Of a DNA stretch of 64,000 bases, positions 25,164-32,771 are shown piece after piece. The position numbers and the translations under genes were made by a program. Below the pieces are notes generated by a model. That model saw nothing but the letters and a program-made list of their open reading frames with translations. It did no database searches and was not told the origin of the DNA. This stretch comes from Devosia riboflavina. GTDB taxonomy: Bacteria > Pseudomonadota > Alphaproteobacteria > Rhizobiales > Devosiaceae. Positions within the stretch are counted from its first letter, which is position 1; every line of letters starts with the position of its first letter. Where the stretch lies: NCBI RefSeq assembly GCF_000743575.1, contig NZ_JQGC01000001.1, positions 418,135 to 482,134 of the forward strand, given 5' to 3'.

Positions 25164-25191
25164 GACGAGATGGCTGTGAGCCGGTGTGACA
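25164..25191 (-). promoter_or_regulatory. ECF41-type promoter for the epimerase-CMD-sigma operon
   Basis: On the minus strand TGTCACA (25191-25185) is followed after 17 bases by CGTC (25167-25164), 58 bases before ATG 25105. TGTCACA and CGTC are the published ECF41 -35 and -10 elements. Autoregulation of the sigma operon follows if functional. Confidence 0.75.
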
Positions 25192-25228
25192 TGGGCGCGA
25201 AAATTTTCGCCCCGCGCCTCGCCAGCGA

Positions 25229-25255
25229 TGTCACACAGGCATAGCCTGTCTCGTC
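25229..25255 (+). promoter_or_regulatory. ECF41-type promoter for the bestrophin-like gene
   Basis: On the plus strand TGTCACA (25229-25235), 16-base spacer, CGTC (25252-25255), 33 bases before ATG 25289. It mirrors the minus-strand promoter, with a perfect palindrome GCGAAAATTTTCGC (25197-25210) between them that might bind a further regulator. Confidence 0.78.
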
Positions 25256-25288
25256 TTCGCCGTATCACCACCCAAAGGGAGAGGCCGC

Positions 25289-26260
25289 ATGCATGTGGGC
25301 CGGTCGTATCGCGTCGTCGAATTCGCCATGTGGTCGCGCCGCAGCGTGGTCTACATGGTCCTGCTCAGCCTCCTGGCCATAGCCCTGTTCCTCTTGCCGC
25401 CGATACAGGGTTTTGCTTTACCCTGGCAGGTCGTCGTGATGCTGGGTACCACCGTCTCCCTCGTCGCCGGTTTCAAGAATTCGCAAGTTCTTGGCCGCAG
25501 CGCCGAAGGCTTGCAGGCCTTTGCCCAGATTGCCGCGACCAGCCGCATGCTGGCCGGGTTCTGTCGCGGTTTCTGTGAGCCGCAGGTGGCGAAAATCCTC
25601 ATCCATCGCCACATCGCCTGGCTCACCGCCCTGCGGTTCGGCCTGCGCCGGCCAATGCCTTGGGAATCGATGAGCCGGCGCGCCAATATCGAATATCGCC
25701 GCCGCTATCATATCCTCGAAGACACGACGAACTTGAACGCCGAGCTGGCGCGGCTCGCGCCCGAAGCGGCTAAAGTCTCGGACGGCACGCGGCCAGAGAT
25801 CGACCTGTTGTCGCGCCAGGCCGAAGCCTTCAATGCCTTGTTCAGGGCCGGAAGCCTGCCACCGCAGATCTATGTCGAGCTGACAAAACTACTGCGCGAT
25901 TGCCATGACCAGCAGGCACGCTGCGACCGCATCAAGAACAATCCCTATCCCCGCCAATATGCCATCGTCAGCGCCATGCTGGTCTGGTGCTTCTGCACCT
26001 TTCTGCCCTTCGGCGTCGTGGCGCTCTTTTCCGAAATGGGCATCGGCATCTGGCTAGCCGTGCCTTTCAGCACGCTGATCGGCTGGATGTACATGTCGCT
26101 CGATCAGGTCGGCGAGAGCACGTCCAACCCATTTGAAGGCAATGCCAATGACGTGCCGATCTCGCAGATTTGCCGCGATCTCGAAATCGAGCTGCGGACC
26201 CTGTTGGGTGAGAGCGAGATTCCAAAACCCCTGCCCGCGATCAATGGCATTGCAACATAA
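25289..26260 (+). CDS. Bestrophin-family anion channel protein
   Basis: Membrane protein (323 aa) of the bestrophin/UPF0187 family, predicted to form a pentameric anion channel. Helices at about 20-40 and 44-60, a long helical cytosolic region with YPRQYAIVSAMLVW, further helices about 230-275, and the family-typical late motif GESTSNPFEGNANDVP, then SQICRDLEIELR. GGGAGAGG precedes ATG 25289. Its promoter matches the ECF41 consensus, so it may be a member of the sigma factor's regulon although it is transcribed away from it. Confidence 0.9.
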   Translation: MHVGRSYRVVEFAMWSRRSVVYMVLLSLLAIALFLLPPIQGFALPWQVVVMLGTTVSLVAGFKNSQVLGRSAEGLQAFAQIAATSRMLAGFCRGFCEPQVAKILIHRHIAWLTALRFGLRRPMPWESMSRRANIEYRRRYHILEDTTNLNAELARLAPEAAKVSDGTRPEIDLLSRQAEAFNALFRAGSLPPQIYVELTKLLRDCHDQQARCDRIKNNPYPRQYAIVSAMLVWCFCTFLPFGVVALFSEMGIGIWLAVPFSTLIGWMYMSLDQVGESTSNPFEGNANDVPISQICRDLEIELRTLLGESEIPKPLPAINGIAT

Positions 26261-26275
26261 TAGAGAAGGCCATTC

Positions 26276-26301
26276 TTGACTCCACGATCCAGAATGACTA
26301 T
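26276..26301. promoter_or_regulatory. Candidate TetR operator/promoter upstream of tetR
   Basis: GACT-N6-TCCAGAA-TGACTAT just before the TetR start. The same arrangement recurs before the SDR gene (26939-26964). TTGACT at 26276 could also be a -35 element with TATTTC 17 bases on, which would place transcription start at or next to ATG 26311. Confidence 0.45.
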
Positions 26302-26310
26302 TTCCCCGCC

Positions 26311-26898
26311 ATGGCCAGACCCAAGGAATTCGATCGCGATGCCGCCCTTGCCGGAGCACTGCAGGTGTTCTGGACCAAGGGCTATGAAGGCGCTTCGACC
26401 GACGACCTGCTCAAGGGTATGAATATCGGCCGGCAGTCCATGTACGACACCTTTGGCGACAAGCAGGCGCTCTTTCTTGAAAGCCTGCGCTGCTACCACA
26501 AGCTCGACAACAAGAACTTCTTCGACCACCTCGGGGACAATCCTTCGCCCCTCAAGGTGCTGCATGGCTTTCTCGCCATTTTCACCCGCCGCAGCGACGA
26601 GGAGAACGCTCGCGGCTGCATGGGCATCAATGCCACGACAGCCTTCGGCCGCAACAATCCGGAAGTGACGCAACTGGCGCGCAATACCGCTACCAGTGTC
26701 GAAGACATGCTGGCCCAACTGGTCGGCGCGGCAAAAGATGCGGGAGAAATTGCAGCCAGGGTCGATAATGCGGTAGCTGCCAGTTTCCTCTATGCCACCT
26801 TGCAAGGCCTCACCGTGCGGGCCCAGGCCGGCGCCAGCCACGATGAACTCGCCAGGGTGGCTGATTTCACCATAGAGGCGCTCAAAGCCATGCGCTAA
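26311..26898 (+). CDS. TetR/AcrR-family transcriptional regulator
   Basis: Repressor of 195 aa. Start MARPKEFDRDAALAGALQVF, helix-turn-helix GYEGASTDDLLKGMNIGRQ followed by SMYDTFGDKQALFLESL, typical of the subgroup with a TetR_C_16/33-like C-terminal domain (RGCMGINATTAFG). No clear Shine-Dalgarno, compatible with leaderless translation. An SDR gene follows 91 bases downstream behind a shared operator-like sequence, a common regulator-target pair. Confidence 0.92.
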   Translation: MARPKEFDRDAALAGALQVFWTKGYEGASTDDLLKGMNIGRQSMYDTFGDKQALFLESLRCYHKLDNKNFFDHLGDNPSPLKVLHGFLAIFTRRSDEENARGCMGINATTAFGRNNPEVTQLARNTATSVEDMLAQLVGAAKDAGEIAARVDNAVAASFLYATLQGLTVRAQAGASHDELARVADFTIEALKAMR

Positions 26899-26936
26899 CC
26901 GCTCCCAGCCTCAACGCCAATTATCGCACCTAATTT

Positions 26937-26964
26937 TGGACTAATCAGTCCAGAAAATGACTAT
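26937..26964. promoter_or_regulatory. Candidate TetR operator upstream of SDR gene
   Basis: Inverted repeat TGGACT-AATC-AGTCCA (26937-26952) followed by GAAAATGACTAT. It shares GACT-N6-TCCAGAA and TGACTAT with the element before tetR, 26 bases before ATG 26990. Confidence 0.55.
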
Positions 26965-26989
26965 CCATGCCTGACGAAAGGAATCCAGC

Positions 26990-27730
26990 ATGTCGGCATA
27001 TCTCCCCCTCCTCGACAAACGCGCCGTTGTTACCGGCGGTTCGCGCGGCATCGGCGCTGCCATCGTGCGAAAACTCGCCGAGCAAGGCGCGCATGTCGCC
27101 TTCACCTACACTTCGAGCCCGGACGCGGCACAAGCGCTTATCGATGAGGTAGTCGCCGGAGGCGGTAAGGCTTTCGCGCTACAGGCGGACAGCGCGGACG
27201 TGACGAGTCTCCAGGCCGCCATCCGCACCGCAGCCGAAAAACTTGGCGGCGTCGACATCCTCGTCAACAATGCCGGCATTATCGCCCATGCGTTGATCGA
27301 CGATTTTACCGCGAGCGATTTCGATCGGACAATTGCCGTCAATGTCCGTGCGCCATTCTTTGCCATGCAGGAAGCCGCGAGGCACATGCAGGCTGGCGGA
27401 CGCGTCATCAATGTATCGAGCAACACCGCCGTCAGCGCCAGAGTGCCGGGATCGACGGTCTATGGCATGTCCAAATCCGCCGTCACGGCAATGACCCGCT
27501 CGCTGGCCCATGAATTCGCGCCCAGAGGCATCACGGTCAATGCCATTCAGCCCGGCCCCACGCGGACCGACATGACCGCAGGACGGGAAGATTACATCAT
27601 CAGCATGGTGCCGGCCGGTCGCATGGCTGACGCCTCCGAACCCGCAGCTCTCGTTGCCTATCTCGCCGGTCCCGATGCCGGCTTTATCAACGGCACGGGT
27701 CTCACCATCGACGGCGCCATGACCGCCTAG
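26990..27730 (+). CDS. SDR-family oxidoreductase
   Basis: Short-chain dehydrogenase (246 aa). Cofactor loop TGGSRGIG near 16-23, NNAG near 91, Ser in INVSSNTAVSA, YGMSKSA with Tyr and Lys of the active site, and the C-terminal GFINGTGLTIDGAMTA. AAAGGAA precedes the ATG. Likely regulated by the adjacent TetR protein; such pairs often respond to a xenobiotic carbonyl or quinone, which is inference here. Confidence 0.92.
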   Translation: MSAYLPLLDKRAVVTGGSRGIGAAIVRKLAEQGAHVAFTYTSSPDAAQALIDEVVAGGGKAFALQADSADVTSLQAAIRTAAEKLGGVDILVNNAGIIAHALIDDFTASDFDRTIAVNVRAPFFAMQEAARHMQAGGRVINVSSNTAVSARVPGSTVYGMSKSAVTAMTRSLAHEFAPRGITVNAIQPGPTRTDMTAGREDYIISMVPAGRMADASEPAALVAYLAGPDAGFINGTGLTIDGAMTA

Positions 27731-27812
27731 CTTTGCCAGCCCGTTCCGCCTGATGATTGCGCAAATTCCCAAACCCGGTCAGATTGCCGGGGCGTAACTC
27801 GGGCGGACGGGC

Positions 27813-28478
27813 ATGCACACTGTCGCAAAACTCGATGGCTGGTCGTCGCCGGTGGTGGAAGCGGTGACACACACCACTTTCAACACCAGCGGCAGCATGC
27901 TCATGCAGCCGGATGGCTGCTGGGATTTCGTGATCCTCAAATCTGCGGCTGGTACAACCGTGCTGCGGACCGGTCTCACGACATCGGCGGTCACACATCA
28001 CTTCGCAGAAGGCGACGAGATCCTGTCGATCGCCTTCAAGCCAAGTAGCTTCATGTCGCTGATGCCGGGCGAAAAGATGCTCGACGAAGGCGTCGTGCTC
28101 TCCAATGTCGGCCGCGACCGCTTCTCGCTCGGCGGCGATATCATCGAAATCCCCACCTTCGACAATGTCGACCGGTTTGTTGCAAAGCTGCTCAGCAACG
28201 GCATTGTCGAGGACAATAGCTTGGTCGCCTCCCTCGTTTCCGGTCATCCCATGGCCATGTCGGAGCGAACCATGCAGCGGCATTTCCTGAAAACCACCGG
28301 CCTTACCTACAAGACCTTTACCCAGATCGAGCGGGCGCAAAAGGCACTCACCCTGTTGCAACAGGGGCGCCCGGCCGCCGATGTCGCCTTCGCGCTCGGC
28401 TATGCCGACCAGCCGCACATGATCCGCTCTGTCAAGGCGATCATGGGCCAAACGCCCGGTCAGATCGCCCCGCGATAA
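27813..28478 (+). CDS. AraC-family transcriptional regulator
   Basis: A 221-aa regulator with an N-terminal beta-rich domain (PDGCWDFVILKSAAG) and C-terminal double helix-turn-helix: SERTMQRHFLKTTGLTYKTF and AADVAFALGYADQPHMIRSV, the second being the AraC signature. It precedes the epoxide-hydrolase gene by 78 bases in the same direction and may activate it. The ATG at 27813 has only a weak upstream GGCGGA. Confidence 0.88.
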   Translation: MHTVAKLDGWSSPVVEAVTHTTFNTSGSMLMQPDGCWDFVILKSAAGTTVLRTGLTTSAVTHHFAEGDEILSIAFKPSSFMSLMPGEKMLDEGVVLSNVGRDRFSLGGDIIEIPTFDNVDRFVAKLLSNGIVEDNSLVASLVSGHPMAMSERTMQRHFLKTTGLTYKTFTQIERAQKALTLLQQGRPAADVAFALGYADQPHMIRSVKAIMGQTPGQIAPR

Positions 28479-28556
28479 GTTGTCGGAAATCTTCAATCCC
28501 GCGACCGGCCCGCTGGCTAGAAAGGATGCACTTTCACCCCAGCAAGGACGCAGCAA

Positions 28557-29681
28557 ATGACCGACATCCGCCCCTTCAAGATCGCCATCTCGGAAGCCCA
28601 GTTGGCCGATCTCAATCAGCGCCTGGCCAATACCATTCTCGCTAGCGAGGCCCTCGGCGCCGGCTGGGCTGCCGGCCCGACCGCCGACTTCGTCACCAGC
28701 GCGATCCAGCGTCTCCGCAATGGCTATGACTGGCGCGCGCAGGAAGCCGCGATCAACCAGCACCCCCAGTTCATCACTGAAATCGACGGCCAAACCATCC
28801 ATTTCCTGCACGTCAAGACCGCAACGCCCAATGGCACGCCGCTCCTCCTGCTGCATGGCTGGCCGGGTTCATTCGTCGAATTCCTCGACGCCATCGCGCC
28901 GCTCAGCAGTGCCGGTTTCGATCTCGTCATCCCTTCGCTCCCGGGTTTTGGCTTTTCCGGTCCGACCCGCGAGGCCGGCTGGAATGACAACCGCATTGCC
29001 GCGGCGCTGCTCGAACTGATGTCTCGCCTTGGCTATCAGCGCTTCGGCGTGCAGGGCGGCGATGCCGGCGCGGTGATTGCTCCCACCATTGCCCGTGCAG
29101 CACCGGATCGCGTCATCGGTGTGCATGTCAACGCCGCTACCATGGGCTTCATTCCGATGGGCCCGATCGAGCCTGCCGAATTCGCTAGCTTCACCGAGGC
29201 CGAAACCGCGCGTCTGCAGCGTCTGCAGCAGTTCATGGCCGAACGTTTTGGCTTCAATGCCCTGCAATCGAGCCGTCCGCAAGCCGTGGCCTATGGGATT
29301 TCGGACTCTCCGGCCGGCCTCATCGCCTGGCTGGGCGACATGTTCGCCGGCTTCGGTGACAGTCCGGATGCCGTGGCCAAGGACAAGTTCCTGACCAATG
29401 TGCTGGTCTATTGGTTCACAGGAACCGCGGCCTCCTCGATCCGGCTCTACTACGAAAACGCGCATGATCCGGAAGCATGGTCGCCAAAGCCCAATTCGGG
29501 CGTTCCCACCGGCGTCGCTGTCTTCGCCCGCGATGAAGTCGCCATCCGCCGCTTTGCCGAAGAGGGCAATACCATCGCCCGCTGGACTGAACTCGACAGT
29601 GGTGGGCACTTCGCAGCCATGGAAGTGCCGCAGGTCTGGGCCGAAGAAGTCACGAGCTTTTTCGCAAGCCTGAAGCGCTGA
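28557..29681 (+). CDS. Epoxide hydrolase (EHN-domain alpha/beta hydrolase)
   Basis: Alpha/beta hydrolase of 374 aa with an N-terminal EHN domain (1-95). Oxyanion motif HGWPGS at 100-105, nucleophile Asp169 in VQGGDAGA, and catalytic His near the C-terminus in DSGGHFAAMEVP. The juvenile-hormone/microsomal-type layout suggests hydrolysis of an epoxide to a diol. The usual Trp after the nucleophile (GGDWG) is Ala here. AAGGA eight bases before the ATG; terminator downstream. Confidence 0.92.
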   Translation: MTDIRPFKIAISEAQLADLNQRLANTILASEALGAGWAAGPTADFVTSAIQRLRNGYDWRAQEAAINQHPQFITEIDGQTIHFLHVKTATPNGTPLLLLHGWPGSFVEFLDAIAPLSSAGFDLVIPSLPGFGFSGPTREAGWNDNRIAAALLELMSRLGYQRFGVQGGDAGAVIAPTIARAAPDRVIGVHVNAATMGFIPMGPIEPAEFASFTEAETARLQRLQQFMAERFGFNALQSSRPQAVAYGISDSPAGLIAWLGDMFAGFGDSPDAVAKDKFLTNVLVYWFTGTAASSIRLYYENAHDPEAWSPKPNSGVPTGVAVFARDEVAIRRFAEEGNTIARWTELDSGGHFAAMEVPQVWAEEVTSFFASLKR

Positions 29682-29699
29682 AACGGGGCCAGCAACAAG

Positions 29700-29736
29700 A
29701 AGCCGACCGCTCGTGAAGAGTGGTCGGCTTTCGTTC
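29700..29736. terminator. Rho-independent terminator between convergent genes
   Basis: A 13-bp stem with one G-T position (29700-29712 with 29718-29730) is followed by TTCGTTCT on the plus strand. On the minus strand CTTGTTG follows. It separates the epoxide-hydrolase gene from the end of the amidohydrolase operon. Confidence 0.8.
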
Positions 29737-29747
29737 TTGCGGACGTT

Positions 29748-31217
29748 TCAGATCGGCAGATCCGGCAATTCAACGCGCGTCTCAAAACTACGATAGAATT
29801 GGCCCCAGCCGGGATCACGCAGATGCTGCTCAAGACCGGCGCGCTTGACCAGGGCCTGCGCCTCCCGATTGCCCTCGGCGAGGGCCGCAGACATGTCGAC
29901 ATTGACCGGCTTGCGGTCGAGCAGAACGAAGTCACCATCGACCATAACCGTCTCGACATCGGAGCCGACTGCCTGATGAATGAGACGGTGGACCGGGAGC
30001 CAATTGGGGGTCAGGTGCGGCTGGTTCATGTCGATGACGACGATATCGGCCTTCTTGCCGACTTCGAGCGAGCCGATTTCCTTTTCCATGCCCAAGGCCC
30101 GGGCAGCGTCGATGGTGATCATTTCGAGCACCTTGCCCGGCGGGAAATAGTAGCGATCGTGATTGCGCAGCACGTGCTGGGTCGATTGGAAGGAGCGCGC
30201 GATCTGCAGCATGTCGAAATAGCGACTAGGCGCAGTGCCGTCCGACGTGACAGCGACATTGACGCCGCGGGCGAGCATTTCGATGACCGGGGTGGAGCGG
30301 CCCGGCGGGGCATGGGTGACGTGGGTGCCGGTTTCGGCGAGGATGTCGATTTCCTCATGGGAAATGCCCCAGCAATGCTGGAGGTGGATATCAGGTCCAA
30401 GAAGGGCATTTTCCTTGTCTTGGAAGGCGAGGCGAATATGACCGGCAAAGGCGTCGGAATGAATGCGGACGCCATGCTTGCGCGCCAGTTCGCGCACAGC
30501 GCGGGCCTGGTCGCGATCGGCCTGGGTCAGGGAAACCGCCTGGTCGGGCGTCGACATGTTTGAGGGGTCGAGCGAGGGCACGATGGTGAAAGGGGTCACA
30601 TAGACCTGGATGCGGCCATTGGCGCTGCCATTGAGGGCTTGAATGGTGGCCTCAGTACCTTCCATCATCTCGTCAAAGGAGACGCTGCGGCGAACGGGTT
30701 CGCCGGTTTCCCAACGGGTAACTGTGCGTGGCCACGGCAGACCGGCCGGGCCGGTGCAGATGATTTCGCGAAGGCCGATCTCGCTATAGGCACGAGCGTG
30801 GTTGATCGCGAATTGCGGATCGTCGCTGCGCGGCATGGACGTGATGATGCTCACCGACGTGGTGACGCCGGAGGTAAGACGTTCGAGGCCGGAGACCAGG
30901 CCATCGGCATACCAGAATTCGCGCGTGACATAGTGGTAGTAGACCGGGGTGACGATCTTCATCCAAAGCGGGTTAGTGTCGACGCCAATGCTGCGGATGA
31001 GGCAGTGGCCGGCATGGCCATGGGCGTCGATGAGCCCCGGAATGATAAGCTTGCCGCGGCAATCGACCACGCGATCATCTGGCTCGATGGTGACTTCGGA
31101 CTTCGGACCGACAGCGGTGATGCGGTCGCCGACCACGCGGACGGCGCCGTCTTCTATAATCCGCCTATCGGCATCGACCGGGACCACGGTGCCGTTGATG
31201 AAGACAGTACCTGCCAT
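29748..31217 (-). CDS. Amidohydrolase-superfamily deaminase/chlorohydrolase-like protein (HxH intact)
   Basis: TIM-barrel metal hydrolase (489 aa). After a beta-sandwich N-terminus, PGLIDAHGHAGH gives the metal pair His66/His68; further sites are IHSDAFAGH, LQHCWGISHEE and TSDGTAPSRYFD with the Asp ligand. Similar to the TrzN/AtzB/SsnA-type deaminases and chlorohydrolases. ATG 31217 has AGGAG seven bases upstream; the frame to 31406 overlaps the next gene and is rejected. It is the last gene of the long importer/amidohydrolase operon. Probably removes an amino or similar group from an N-heterocycle. Confidence 0.88.
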   Translation of the reverse strand: MAGTVFINGTVVPVDADRRIIEDGAVRVVGDRITAVGPKSEVTIEPDDRVVDCRGKLIIPGLIDAHGHAGHCLIRSIGVDTNPLWMKIVTPVYYHYVTREFWYADGLVSGLERLTSGVTTSVSIITSMPRSDDPQFAINHARAYSEIGLREIICTGPAGLPWPRTVTRWETGEPVRRSVSFDEMMEGTEATIQALNGSANGRIQVYVTPFTIVPSLDPSNMSTPDQAVSLTQADRDQARAVRELARKHGVRIHSDAFAGHIRLAFQDKENALLGPDIHLQHCWGISHEEIDILAETGTHVTHAPPGRSTPVIEMLARGVNVAVTSDGTAPSRYFDMLQIARSFQSTQHVLRNHDRYYFPPGKVLEMITIDAARALGMEKEIGSLEVGKKADIVVIDMNQPHLTPNWLPVHRLIHQAVGSDVETVMVDGDFVLLDRKPVNVDMSAALAEGNREAQALVKRAGLEQHLRDPGWGQFYRSFETRVELPDLPI

Positions 31218-31239
31218 GGTTTGCTCCTGGTCTTTAAGG

Positions 31240-32712
31240 TCAGCGCAGCGGAAAGCTGGGGCGGAAGATCTCTTCCACGGGCGGATGCTTCCAGCTCCGA
31301 TCGGGATACTTGGCGATGAGGCCTTCGAACTGGCGCTGCGCTTGCTCTCGTGCGGCGACAAGGTCGAAATCGTGCACCTTGCCATGACGCATGGAAAGGC
31401 GGCCATCGACGAAAACGGCTTCGGTCACCTTGCCATTGCCACCCATGAGCAGGGTAGTGATGGGGTCGACCGAGGGCGTCATATAAGCATCGTCCAGGCG
31501 GAAGATGGCGATATCGGCCAGCGAGCCGGCGGAGAGGCGGCCGAGATCGTTGCGGCGAAGGGCCCTGGCGCCACCGAGCGTGGCGGCATTGAAAAAGTCG
31601 GCCGAGCTGGCGGCGTTTGAATGTTCGGCGATGCGGCAGGCGATGAGGCCGACCAGCATGTTCATCCACATATCCGCGGGGGCGGTATCGGTGGCCATGC
31701 CTATATTGACGCCGGCAGCGCGAAAACTGGCGAAGGATTTGAGGACACTACCCATACGGGCGGAGACAAGTGGCGAATGAGCGAGGCTGACGCCGTGCTC
31801 GGCGTAAAGGGCGACATCGCGCTCGGTAGCGTAGGTGCCGTGCGGGGCGATCAGGTGGTCGTTGAGGAGGCCAAGGCGAGCAAGCCATTGCGGACCGGTC
31901 GCGTCATGGAGACGATCCATCATATCGAGCTCGAACTTGCCCTGCGCCATATGGATGCGGACGGGGCAATCGAGCTCGCGGGCGGCGTCCATGGTGCGTT
32001 CAAGCAGCGTTTGCGTGCAGGTTTCCACTCGGTCCGGAGCAAGAAGGCCGTTGATGAGGCCACCATGGGTACGGTGATGACGGCGGATAAAACCGAGAGC
32101 CGTATCGAGGCCAGCAAGCCCCCTGCCCTCGTCGAAACGCATATGAAAGATGCCGGTATTGTCGACGACGGCGCCGCCGGAGCGATAGGCAGGACCGAGA
32201 AAGACGCGAAGGCCAAGGGCGGCCGCGGCTTCGGCTGCTGCATCGAACTCTTCGGCGGTTTCGGCCCATTCGCGATAATAGAGCGAGGCGATGGGCAGCG
32301 CCGTGGTGATGCCGTTGAGAAGAAGCGTCGCGAAGGCGAACCTCTTCTGGAAGGCCAGTTCCTCGGGCGAATACATTTCATAGGGGCCACGGGCAACGTA
32401 GCTTTCGGGCCAGACGCGACCGCGCGGCCAGCCGGGCTGATTGTCGGTGACAAGGGTATAGGTATCGAGATCGGACAAGGCATCGAGGTCGATGAAACCC
32501 GGGCTGATCAGGGCTGCGCCGAGATCGATGCGATTGGCCACTTCGCCTTCAAAGCGGCGGCCGGCATAGAGAATGCGGTTGCCTTCGAAGACCAGTTCGC
32601 CATTGCGAATGAGGACGTGCGTACCGCCCTCATGGGCAACAAGCCATTCGGCGGTCAGCAAGGTTTTGCCACCCGGTCGGGCGCCCAGCGTGAGATCGTT
32701 GAGGCCGGCCAT
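31240..32712 (-). CDS. Amidohydrolase-superfamily protein lacking the HxH metal motif (paralogue A)
   Basis: A 490-aa TIM-barrel amidohydrolase-like protein. Where the HxH pair is expected it reads GFIDLDALSDLD, that is Asp77 and Leu79. Later positions are partly kept: RIHMAQ, IAPHGTYA and ATDTAPADMW. Much of the length aligns by eye with the product at 36366-37856, which has the same substitution, so it is an ancestral feature of this subfamily rather than decay. It may bind a single metal in a different way. Separated from the binding protein upstream by a hairpin. Confidence 0.85.
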   Translation of the reverse strand: MAGLNDLTLGARPGGKTLLTAEWLVAHEGGTHVLIRNGELVFEGNRILYAGRRFEGEVANRIDLGAALISPGFIDLDALSDLDTYTLVTDNQPGWPRGRVWPESYVARGPYEMYSPEELAFQKRFAFATLLLNGITTALPIASLYYREWAETAEEFDAAAEAAAALGLRVFLGPAYRSGGAVVDNTGIFHMRFDEGRGLAGLDTALGFIRRHHRTHGGLINGLLAPDRVETCTQTLLERTMDAARELDCPVRIHMAQGKFELDMMDRLHDATGPQWLARLGLLNDHLIAPHGTYATERDVALYAEHGVSLAHSPLVSARMGSVLKSFASFRAAGVNIGMATDTAPADMWMNMLVGLIACRIAEHSNAASSADFFNAATLGGARALRRNDLGRLSAGSLADIAIFRLDDAYMTPSVDPITTLLMGGNGKVTEAVFVDGRLSMRHGKVHDFDLVAAREQAQRQFEGLIAKYPDRSWKHPPVEEIFRPSFPLR

Positions 32713-32739
32713 AGTCTTTTCCCCGTCGACAAGAAAGAA

Positions 32740-32761
32740 CCGGCGCCCTGTAGGGCGCCGG
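32740..32761 (-). terminator. Terminator-like hairpin after binding-protein gene
   Basis: Nine-bp perfect GC stem (32740-32748 with 32753-32761), TACA loop, followed on the minus strand by TTCTTTCTTG. It lies between the binding-protein stop and the next amidohydrolase start, so it probably attenuates read-through and protects the upstream mRNA. Confidence 0.65.
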
Positions 32762-32771
32762 GGATTTTTGG

